Assembly: GCF_041381155.1 (NCBI RefSeq) | Contig: NC_091147.1 | Span: 36,379,553-36,443,552, forward strand | From: Argopecten irradians | Taxonomy: Eukaryota > Mollusca > Bivalvia > Pectinida > Pectinidae | Reading direction: 5' to 3' | DNA: 64,000 nucleotides | In this document: positions 46,964-58,700 of the stretch, in pieces | How the letters are laid out: each line of letters starts with the position of its first letter | Position numbering within the stretch: position 1 is the stretch's first letter | Made by a program: the position numbers and the translations under genes | Notes under the pieces: generated by a model | Seen by the model: the letters and a program-made list of their open reading frames with translations, nothing else | The model's database searches: none | Told to the model about the DNA's origin: nothing

Positions 46964-47425
46964 AGGTCGGGGAAAACCACCAACTTGCGTATTATACGCA
47001 AACTAGAGTATTATACGCAAACTAGAGTATTATACCCCAATTGGAGTATGGATTTGTTACTAAAAATAGCCTAAATCGCTGAAATGTCAACTTTTGCTAT
47101 ACTTTTCAAAAAATCGCATTAATATATGCCAAGATGAAGTACATTTTACTAAAATTTATGCAGTAGAAGTGTTTGTTACTAAATAACTTGATGCAACTTT
47201 TCTCAAAATATTGCATCTATTTTCAATACTTTCCGACATGCAAGTAAATATATTTTTTGCATTTGTATTCTGTTTCAAAGTTAAATAAATGCGATTTGTA
47301 AAAATATTTGGGAAAAGTTCATTTTAAAGCATTTTTATCTATTTTTAGTAACAAATCCATACTCCACTTGGGGTATAATACCCCAGTTTGCGTATAATAC
47401 GCAAGTTAGGGGTTTTCCCCAACCT
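46964..47425. mobile_element. Foldback element with ~120-bp inverted ends
   Basis: Left GGGGAAAACCACCAACTTGC, then repeated GTATTATACGCAAACT and GTTACTAAAAATAG; right CTATTTTTAGTAACAAATCC, GGGGTATAATACCCCAGTTT and TTAGGGGTTTTCCCCAACCT. Central 190 bp non-repeated. No transposase. Confidence 0.8.
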
Positions 47426-48773
47426 GATAAAGTTTATACCCTTGAAGGACCAATATTCGTCAGGGTAATCAAATCTTCCCTTATCAACAAACCAGAAAGA
47501 AATAAAATGTACCAATTTTATCAACACAAATATATAATATTTTGTCTTACTTGTACAACAAATTGTCTATCAATTCGTTATTTTTTTATCGCGATACAGA
47601 ATATTTCTACCAGCCGGTTGTGGGTGATGGCCGACACAATAGGGACCTATTTTCGTCAGGGGGGCTGTATGGCTTATTACGAAAATTAAGGTAATTCCAA
47701 ATAAATGTTGAGCAGCAGGCTCTCTTGTGAGATCGTGTTTAAGCTGAAAATTTCTTGTTGTTACATCGATTTTAAGTCTTTTAACCTCTTGGTCATGGAA
47801 AGTGGCGAACACCTCTGTTTACATAGAATGTTTTCAACAGTACCGCACCAAAAATTTCGGGTAAGTTGAATCGCTAAAATAATTTTTAATAACCCTAAAT
47901 CCGGGCTATGAATCACATTATTAGACATGTGACTTCCAGTATTTTTTTGACATACTGCTGCTCAGTGTACATGGACAGTCAAATGCTGACGGTTGGGTTT
48001 TAAACTTTCATTTAAAATGGACTTAAGAAAATACCTTCATTTTGGGTATATTGTTACATCATTTTTATAAAATCACTTGGTTACAGCACACAATCTTTTT
48101 TAGCATAACAAATCTTCCTTGGTCAAATCTGCTTTCAACAGACGTCACCCTTTATGAAATCACGCGATAGTTCATGAGATATAAGCAAAATTGTAAACAT
48201 GACGAAAAACAGGTCCCTGACGAATTTAGGGCACTTGACCATACTTGGTAAATAAAGTCAAGAGCCTAGAGGACTCAATGAAGTAAAATATGAAAATGCA
48301 GTAAGAACATACATTATGTTGATGTAAACAAATTGATTGGAAAATAAATAATATATTGAAAGTGACGAATACTGTTCCTTTACTGTATATCTATGTCAAA
48401 TCTATTTAATCTTGTATGGACAGACAGAGATGGTGCAATAATCCAATTCTTTTACATTTTTGTATGTGGAATGATTTCTGAGATAGAATTATCATTGATT
48501 TATTCATGAAAGATTTTAATATGGTGGAGAAAAAATAGTTACCTATTAATGTGGCTTATTGACATACTGTAATGTATACATAGGTGAATGAAGAAAAAAT
48601 AAACAAAAGTAAGTTTAGGCTACTTTGACTTGCGAACATCAAAATGTAAGTTGCTGTGAAAATAACAGCTCACGCAAGACAACGTCAACTTACGTTTCCG
48701 TGGCGAAATACCAGACGTTAGCAATGATGTCTCAATCCAGATATCCAATAGTCGAAGCCATTTAAACGCTTAC
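47426..48773. other. Intronic/intergenic sequence, no gene seen
   Basis: Contains GGGACCTATTTTCGTCAGGG (47642) and, inverted, CAGGTCCCTGACGAATTTAG (48210), possibly the ends of another ~590-bp element; the copies are imperfect. Confidence 0.35.
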
Positions 48774-48900
48774 TCATGTAAAGTTTCTCAGCAACAGGTT
48801 GTTTTCAAAGCATCGGCGGCCATATTGAAACAAAGTATGCTGTTAGGGAATGGCGGGTTTCGATTGGCTGATTGGGCAACAGGTGCGATAAGGGAAGTAA
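48774..48900 (-). promoter_or_regulatory. Possible promoter and 5' noncoding exon of the 27-exon gene
   Basis: In minus sense, two CCAAT boxes 8 bp apart (about 48857-48871) precede ATGGCCGCC, a YY1-like site (about 48828), and then a GTAAGC donor at 48773. This is one of the few GC-richer, CpG-containing spots between the two genes, and it would splice to the acceptor at 46316. Inferred only; the ATG inside the YY1-like site would then be untranslated. Confidence 0.35.
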
Positions 48901-51297
48901 CTCTAATAGAAGATAGCAGTAAAATAGAAATACATATCTAATAATTCCGGAATTCAGTATTTTTTACAATCTTATAAAAATTAATTGTTAGACGGCTTCG
49001 TACACTACCTGGTAAATGAAGTCATGTAACAACTTATAATAAAATCTTTGAAAAATGTGATTTTTATTAAAAATGGTTATCAAAAGATTATTAGAACCAA
49101 AATAAAATTTTGAACAATTATTAAGGAACACATTTCAAAAACAATTAAGCTTATACATCCCCCACATGCTATTTTCAGTTTATGATAAGATTTATTAAAG
49201 ATTATTATGATCTCTTTTCTACTGATTATTTATAACAAGACAAACATAAATGGAAAAAATTTAAGCCTCAAACTTTTTGATCTCCTTCACCTTGATTGGG
49301 AAATTTGGCAGCTGGGTGCATGCATTCTGTGATGGTATGCTCGGCTATATTTGATTCCAATGAATACATTTTACTCATGTTGAGATTATCAATACTTTGG
49401 CAAATGTAAAGATTTTGCAAGTTTTGCTAATTTTTCTTTTCATTTAAAACTGTAGAAGAACTCCTATGATTCATAAGCATTTAAATTTAATTTACCATAA
49501 TAATTCTGAAAATGCCAGGATCGGGCCTCCACATTTCAATATTGCTACTTTTTTTTAATCTTAGGTGCTCCCTTTTCTATTTGCTGAAAAATATTAGTTA
49601 AAGGGACAAATCAGTAAGGCTAATTCGTTACATAACCACAAAGCAAAATATGACATTAATGTATTGTTCTACATTCCTTATGAAACATATGACAAGAAAT
49701 AGTGACACATTCTACAACATTGTTAAGTATTTTGATTAATACCAATGAAATTCCAAATTGTTGATCAATACGATTAAGCAGGTACAACATGTACGCTGTT
49801 CCCTTACCCGAGTCAAAGTCACGCACGTTAAACAAAAGCAATACATAACCACTGAGGAGTTGATGAAATTAATTTTAGGCAAGAACATGCATCTAATAAT
49901 GTTAACACAACTGTAAGAGCAATTTGAGTAGTTCTAGACAAAAAATGCTTTATGTTTTCAGCCTGGCTCCGCATCTTACTTCTACTAAACAACTACCAAT
50001 ACGTCAATGACAATCAACATACACAGGCAAGGGTCAGGGTTCGGCATACAAGGCTATGTGTAATGGCGATTGAACATTTCACATACATTTGACTGCAGTG
50101 GGCTTTTCTGACATATCACAGTAAAACCAACTTATCTAATTTCCATTAGAACTGGTTTGTTTCCGAAATATGTTCAAGTTGTAATGTACTCTTAGAGCGA
50201 ATTGTCCCTTTAAATTTAGAAAAAGAAACAATATGTTCATTTTGTGAACGCTTCCCTTCATTGTATTGGAAACAGCAATGTTTTTATTTTAGCACAATCA
50301 GATTTCAGTGCAAGATAGCAAAATTCATATTGCACAATAAGTGCTAAAACATGCATTTTTGCAGTGTAATTTTTTCATCAGGACTCCTAAACTGAGTTAT
50401 TCCCCCTTAGATCATGCTGTCATAAATACTGTAAATTTTAGAGATCATCCAGCTGTTTTTAAAGCAATAATTCATGTACATCACTAAACATTTTTTTTTT
50501 TAATTTTGGATTACTGGATCACACTTACTTATCCAATCTACACTAATAAATGAAAAATTCTAAAAAATTGACTGTGCTAAATTATGTATGTTTGATAATA
50601 TCAGTATTAATTGTATAAATTTAACATATGGGTGATATGCAGTTTGAAATGCCAAGACGCTAAAATTATCTGATGATTGACAAAAAAAGAGCAACAGATT
50701 CAAATAAATGTTTATTTTTTATTTATATATATATTTTTTTTCCCGATTTTCCCATTTTTCAGTGAGTATCATTTAACATGTTGTAAGTGCATTGATTAAG
50801 ATCATGTTAAACAAACAATAACAGCATCCCACTCATATAATGACATCCCAGTTGTACATGTTGTATTGTTCAATCCAATAAAAATTGAGATTAACATTGT
50901 ACATGAAAAAACTCTTAAAAAATATAAATAGAGGCATAGTATTATAATAAGTAAGATTCTTCATCTCTGATCCAAAACCCACATCAAAACAAAGAGATTG
51001 ATAAAGTAGTTTCTGTACATAGGGCAGCAAAATTTTTTATATGTGTCAGGTTTTTTATAAGAATTCTCACAGCAAATTTTTTATACATTGAAAAAAAGAA
51101 ATTGTTACATCAAGATGATAACAATAAAGAATTTTCTATCACAATTTCTATAAATGGAACATTTAATGAAAGTATGTTACAATTTCTATATACATGCACA
51201 GGGCACTGAAATAGTTCCTATGTGACTGTTTAACTGAAAGAATTTTTCTGTCATCATTTGACAATGATAAAAAATGCATTCTAATTACTGGTATAGG
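48901..51297. other. Intergenic, AT-rich, no gene seen
   Basis: No exon with a coherent frame on either strand. Short frames such as 49656-49841 and 50833-51030 (minus) lack motifs. Confidence 0.5.
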
Positions 51298-51734
51298 CAG
51301 GGATCAATCTAGGTTTTGGGGGAAAACTACCCTTTTTCGAAACAGGGGAACAGTTTGGCGAAATTTAGGGGAATTTGAATCTTCTTTTTTTGGTCCAAAA
51401 TTATATTCATTTTGATGGAAAAGTACTGTAAAACAATTAATCTTAATTTAGATTTAGTAAAGCAAAATGTTTTAGCTCAATAATGGAAAAATTGAGTTTA
51501 TCATAAAATATGCAGTAGCTGTATGATAAATATGAAGAAATTTGTGAACAAAAGTCTAAAAAAAAACTAATGAAAAATAAGTCACAGGGGAAATTGTGTT
51601 ACAAAAACGGTCATTTTTTAGCTTAAAATGGGGAATTTTTAAATCTTCAGGGTAATTTTAGGCAAGAGGGGACTTCATTCCTTGAGGGGAAATTTACCCA
51701 TAAACGGTAATAATCAGAGCTAGATTGTTCCCTG
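51298..51734. repeat. 437-bp inverted-repeat element
   Basis: CAGGGATCAATCTAG at the left and CTAGATTGTTCCCTG at the right (one mismatch); interior GGGGAAA-rich. CAGGG ends suggest a hAT-type non-autonomous element. Confidence 0.65.
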
Positions 51735-52427
51735 ATAGGTCATGATATTTTGAAAATGAGTACAGAATGCTTATTGTCACAATTTTCATCCGTATTTCAT
51801 CTGCATATTACATAGTTGTCTCCCTTAAGCGTGCGGGTAGGTATCCATTGTAACATCATTATTTTGTGAGTAAAAGTCACATCGTTTTCCCTGAAAAGTA
51901 TGACATTATGCTCGAAAACACATGATGTCATAATCAAGGACAGACCACTAACTAATTATCTGTATTGTACCAGATTGTACCAGTGGATTAAACATTAAAG
52001 CATCTACACAAACCTATAAACAAGCCTCAATGTACAATACAATCACACATACAAAAGATTCCTCACATACACATACCACTATTAATTACCAATAATTCCA
52101 TACATCTAAAACCATTGGCAGTGTTTGACAAGCTTATGGCTTATTTGAAAACTTCATAAAATCCAAAGGTCTGTCAATTTTTTATAAACAAACAGCTATG
52201 ATCCAACTAGTCCAACCATATAAACGAAAATGGCCCAAATGTCCATACATAGTAACAACGCCACTCGGGCCTGGAAAACACTCATAGATACACATCCATA
52301 CATTTTAAATGTCACCACCCTCATAAAAACTTATGTTGATATGTTCTAATGACATTCCTCTCGATAAGTGACCATCCCACTCTGGTAGATATGTGTTCCT
52401 ATATCATCAACTCATCCAAATTACATT

Positions 52428-52512
52428 AAATCATTCACCCCTAAAAATTCATAATGAACTGTTTCAGCCTCTGCACCAGAAGAGTCTATATGTGTTTTTA
52501 GGGGTGAATGAC
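52428..52512. repeat. CACCCCTGAA inverted-repeat element, copy i
   Basis: ATCATTCACCCCTAAAAATT to TTTTTAGGGGTGAATGA, in the 3' UTR region of the 319-aa gene. Confidence 0.78.
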
Positions 52513-52552
52513 ATGATGACACCATTCAAGCAGATAAGAATATGTCTATACT

Positions 52553-52785
52553 TCAGTATTGACTATAGTTGTAGCCTCTTGCTGGTGGAGCTTGTTGTCC
52601 ACCCCAATACTTTGTGCTGTCACTTGGATACCGTTGCCGAGACGAAGATGAAGAGCTACTGGTTCGGTGCTGCCGCCTACTGGAGGCCTGTAGGTGTTGA
52701 TTGAAGATTGGAATTCCGCCAGATTTAGCAAGTTTCTGCAGAGCACTGAAGTGCAACTTTGTAAGAATCTGGATTTCTTCAAAAA
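52553..52785 (-). CDS. Exon 7 (Ser/Arg then Gly/Tyr/Gln tail, stop)
   Basis: Acceptor TTTTCCAG. Encodes FEEIQILTKLHFSALQKLAK, then a run of seven serines between arginines, then a prion-like tail (WGGQQAPPARGYNYSQY) and TGA at 52555-52553. The 3' UTR holds an inverted-repeat element 40 bp past the stop. Confidence 0.9.
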
Positions 52786-55700
52786 CTGGAAAAGAATATT
52801 TGAAAAACATACATCATTCATTTGTCTTGTTTAAACCAAAATAATTAAAAAACAATATTTTTCAAAATTTAATTAGATAGTGAAATTTGCTCAAATTTTG
52901 AACATATTGATCCATTCACCCCTGAAATGTCATAATGAACTGTTCCAGCTTTTGGATAGGAAGAATTCAAATGTATAATCAGGGGTGAATCAGCTGTATA
53001 ATTTGCTTTACCTTTGCTAATGTATGCTTTATCGTCTGGTACATGGACAAGCACTTTCTGTAGAAAGTTACACATGGCTGCCGTCGCTAAAACCTGCTCT
53101 GGGACGGTGAGACTATCAAAGTAGTCAAAGTCAATCTCGTAAGGGTTTGTAGGTGCAGGGTAACAGCAGAGCTTTACCAGTTCTGCTACGATGTCCCACA
53201 CATTGTAATCTGAAAGGAAATAGGATAGTTACTATATAATTAGTCTACACATAACCATCATTCTAGGAAGGAGAAGCAATTTTGTATTATTTCTCTCAGC
53301 ATTGATAATATCACAAAAATCTAAATCATGCAATTGTCACATAATCGACCTGACTTCTAGTGATTTCGCCTGTGCAATTTTTTGCAAATGTCATTATAAT
53401 CTGGAGCGATTTTCATTGGCTGCGCTGAGCAGGAAATCCATTGTGACATCATGACGATTAGATGTAATAATACTTATTTATAACTGTTATCTTTATCAAC
53501 TAAATCCTGAGATCTTATGTCATCAGTAGTAAAAACAGTACTGTTATAATAATGATGGCAGAGAAAAGTGATTTGAAAATCTTAAATATATAAAGATGAT
53601 AAATTATTAAAAGAGTAACTTCTACAAAATCATTGAATGAAAATATTTTTACAGGTAACAAGATCACTGTAATATCTCATGCTAATGACAAAAACATTTT
53701 TAGGACATTCGTTATTGGTAACATGTCCCAGGGAAATAACAGAATAAACAATTTTTTTAACACTGGATGAATAACACTACAATGAAACTTCCAATTAATA
53801 TTCCTCGTCATAATTACCTCCCTTTACTACTCCTCTCTGCAATACATACCCGAGTCTTTCCATGTGTTTGTTGTTTTAAGTTTGAGTGGACAGTCCTTGT
53901 CGTTAGCCGAGTCTCCCGTCAGTTTGATCAGCCTCTCATGGTTTGATCTAACCCACACGTACGGACAGCAATATCTAGCGTAACCAGCTACCAGGAACAG
54001 AGTGGAGTTATCTCCCTTAAATCAAAATATTATCACATTAAATTTGAAACATTTTTTGACAAAAAATATAAAACTTACAAGGGGTTACCTTTAAAGTTGT
54101 CTCCCTTTTTGGACTCATATGAATCCTCCTGAAGTGAAAATTTATTACAATAGATTTATCTCCCTTTAATGACAATGATTTTAATTATTACCATTAGGAA
54201 TTATTATTTCAAGTCAATATTTGAAGTTGGTACATATATACAACACTTACTTATAACACATGTACATTTGCATCTGACAAAAATGTTGATATTTTGCTTT
54301 ACCCATATCGCTTTGGTATCTCGAAAACTGTCTTTTTATACTTACTCCAATTTGAATTTCCTGATCACTGGGTGAAGCTGGGGGCAGACCAATCCCTGTG
54401 GGGGCTGTACTTAGAGTCATCTGGGATCTCATAGAGATTAATAGAGATCGTCTGCAACATATAAAACCACATTTATTTTCACCTCATTACACTGAGTCCA
54501 ATAATGTACAGAGTATATAATAGTTTTGTCATAAGAAAATACTAAACAACACACCTAATTTGAAATGAGATATCCAATACATCATATTGAAATACTTATA
54601 AATTTGTAATTAATTGTAATTTCTGTTCCAAATTTTTTCATTTCTTTTTCTTTACCGGTAGTTATACGTGTATTAAAATCTAGATCATTTAAAGATATTT
54701 TCTTTTCTAAAAGGACTTCAATTTAACCAGATTCCACTGTCATTATTAGAGGTTCAGTCCTACATTTTACCCTATACAAAATATACATATAATTGTGTAC
54801 ATATATCTACAAATAAGATGTAGTGTTGTAAAACCTGCCTTAGTGACCGCCTCTGTATCAAGGCCAACTGCTTAATGTAGACCACCTTCTTTAGGTCTGA
54901 CTTAAGGTTTTATATGATTATAAAGGCCATACCATGGGTTTGGTCTAGAACTTATATATTACCGGTAATAGACAAGTTTGGGTTATTTTTATAATAGACA
55001 TGATATTCAGTAAAACAGAAAGTGAATTGTGATAAATTGGTTTAAGAGTTGATATTGAGTATCATAAATTGAATCGTTATAACATGATTTAAGAGTTAAT
55101 ATTCAGTAAATTCAATTGTGATGACATGGTTAAGAGTTGATATTCAGTAAATTTGATTGTGATAAAACAGTTTACTTACTTATCATATGGGAGATTTTGA
55201 GAGGTGAGGCTTCCACTTCGGTCTGGAGAACTAAACCCTGTACCACTGGATTCTGATGGTACGTAGGTATGATGGGTGGTCTACCAATAAAATAACGACA
55301 ATTTATCGTTAGTAACTTAATTTCTCACGAAACAGTACAGAAATTAAACATGTAGTAACAATTCAGTTTTGAGATCTCAAAACACTTGTATTAGTGTGAA
55401 TTATTCACACTATAGCTAATACAAGGGTTTTGGGATCCCAAACGATGTGGGTTAAGTAGAATTTACTGTCATTGAGTCCCACCTTCCGGTATTTATGACC
55501 GTCAAACGTCAGAAAAAACACAGTAAATGATGACGTCATAATCACCGGATTGTGGGACTAATTGATGGTGAATTGTACTTTACTCCATCAATATATCGAT
55601 ATACCGATACGTATCGGTTTTCAGGAGCGTATCGAATATCGATACGCAAACATGCTGTATATCGCTGTATCGTTTAACATCTCAACCTACTGTTTTCATT

Positions 55701-58700
55701 ATAGAAAGGGGAATTTCCAAACAAAATTTATTCTAAAACATCATTCAAGTAAGAGCATTTCAATCAAAAGGAAGTGTTTAAAGCATATATGTCACCTAGA
55801 TGGATTAGAAATGTCTTTTCATAGCTAAGAATACGAATTGACAGAAATTAATCAACACAGATGGTGAATCAAATGTTAGGTTTCTACCAGGTTATAGAAT
55901 GTTTTATCAAAATTTTTTTTTATTGTCACAATATTCAAAACACAATGGTCAACTGAATTTGAAAAAAAAGGTCCAGTATATCGTCAATACGTATCGTGTA
56001 TTGTTTCAGTGTATACTCAATACGTATCGTATCGTTTTAGACCTTCTAATACCCTGCCCTAGTAAACACAAACATGTATCCAGTTATACCTGCCTAAGCA
56101 ATCACCTCTTTATAAAGACCACTTGCTAATTAGAACATGCATGCACTTCCTTATATGCTATTAGGTACCAAATGGTTGTTTATAATAAAATTTATTTCGA
56201 CTGGTGTAACACCACTTGTTAAAGAGACTGCTTCTTAATTAGCAATGATACAATAAAAGTAAAGTATTGATTTTATTTTGTGGTTAAATAATATAATTAA
56301 TTATAAATCTAATCTGAATTACAGCTTTCGACTTTATATGTGTGTTGATCATGATTTGTTTTTAATTTTTATGCTAGAACTGACACGCCATAGTCATAAT
56401 ATATTATAAGCATACAAAATGAAAAGGACACCATTTTTTTCTTATACGTTTTATCTTTCATAGTAAACAGAATAAATTTATATATGAATGTGTTAAAGAG
56501 GATTAATAAAAATGCCTCACACACTTATTAATTTTGTAAACAAATATGCCAATATTGATAAACAAAAATTGTGCTTTATTTTGAAATCAATCATATCTTA
56601 TTATGACAGCCTAAAACATCCAAATGATCATAAACACATAATTACCTGTGGTTCATTCACAATGCTAATAACCATTTCTTCTCTTCCTCTCATGTAGGTT
56701 GCAAAGTGTTTGAAGCCTTTCAGGGTTCCCATTTTTAACATCTCTCCAAGAAAGCCCTGAAGTCGTTTCTTCAGGTATACCTCTTGTGACTTTAAAAGAA
56801 TTCATAAAAAATATTTCACTGATGTAAAAAGTTTTCAATTTTTTCATGTAAACAAGTACTGAATTTATGTAAAATTAAAATCATAAAAATGTCTCGTTTT
56901 CTTTCCTTTAAAAGTCATTTCATTCAGGGTTCTCATTAAAAGCCGGTTGCCGGCAAAAATAGCCATCTATTTCCTAGTTTACAACCGGCTATTTTTATCA
57001 GAAATAAGTATTGGTCACTAGGGGGAGTCTGTGGCCCCCAAACACCTATTATTAAAATTCAACCATCTTTTTGAAAAACTTAGTGAGAACCCTGTCATTA
57101 GTGTAAAAGCTGAGCAGAAACGTTTAATAAGCAGATCAACTACTGTATATAATTGTATAACTGATATGTTTCAAAGTTCAAACTTCTAGCTGAACTGGAT
57201 ATATATAAATATATATATAGATATATGTTCTTTTACTTTGGCTTTGCACTTTACTCAAATACTAATAATTAAGGATTATAATTTCTTAGTAACTCAAATA
57301 GATTTTTTATGTTATAGAGATACAGTGGAACCTCCCGAAACCGATCATGGTCGGTGCATATAATTTCGGCCGGTTTAGAGAGGGTTCGGTTTTGGAGAAG
57401 TGAACCGAATACCGATCATCACGATCCGGATTTAATCGATCGGAAGTCGTTTTTTACATTAGCTAGTGCACCGCATGAATGCCTAGTGTTCGTTAAAACC
57501 GGACGATATTGATTGTTAATGTGAATGTTATCACAAAAGAGAGAATCATACGTTTAAAAGGAATGGATTACAGCAAACTTGACTTTGTTACCGCTTATAA
57601 ACGTAGTTTAGTTAGTTAGTTGCGTGAATGTTCTTTGGGATGTTCTCGTCTGCAACCTACATGACGACCGATCGCTTCCGGTTACGTCAAGAATCAAATT
57701 ATATGGTCTAATCATAGGTATTTAGCACGCTGATAAGTCAAAGACCCACTATAGACTAATATATATTAGTCTATAGTGGGTCTTTGACTTATCAGCGTGC
57801 TAAATACCCATGGTCTAATTACACGATGATCAGTCGATGCCGGTCATTATATGACATAGTCATTTTCTAAAACAATACATGGCTTCGGCTTCTTCATACA
57901 GATAATTTACGTTATCCGACAACTACATATGTAAATAAAAAAAATTTTAAAAAACGTGTGATTTGAATACGAAACTTTCTCTTTATTACTAGCTCTGCTT
58001 GTTTTCCTACAGTAAACAAACCGCGTGCACATGGTAGACCTTCGTTAGATATCTAAACAATAGACATGATTAAATGATTACACCACCATCTCGGGTATAA
58101 TTACTGTGTACCTATAGCCTGCCCATCGGTATACATGCCCAAGGACATGGCATGCAACAACTATGGTACAGGTATGTGTGTATTTCACGGTTGGTTGATC
58201 AGACCTCAATGCAATCTATCGGTGTCGCTCAAGTAAGGCCGGTTTTCAGAAGTGTATTTTAGTTACATTTGACTATTCCGATCTCAAAATCGGTCCGGTA
58301 TTCGGAATTGGGAGGGATCGGTTTTGGGAAGTTTTATATACTATTAATAAAGAGGAATTCATTCCGTACATGACATTCATGTTCGGTTTCTAGAGGTGAT
58401 CGGTTTTGAGAAGGTTCGGTTTTGGGAGGTTCCACTGTATAACACAAAAATCTGAGTGTACTCTCATCTTAAACCGCTTCACAGTTTATCTAGAGTACAT
58501 TTAGATGTTTTTGTTCTCTATAACAAAAAAACCTTTTCATATTAATCTTTATAATTCAATTTATTAAAAGTTATCTTTTCGAAGTTCCAAATTCATTTTA
58601 AGACGCTTTCTTCTTTGAAATCATTGGGCCTACACCATTATCTTTTCAATCAAAAACTGATGTTACAAACAGCGACGTCATTTTTTTCCTTTATGGGATA

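Noticed and set aside
47570..47812. 80-codon minus-strand frame
   Set aside because: No splice sites linking it to either gene and no motif; overlaps a possible element end.
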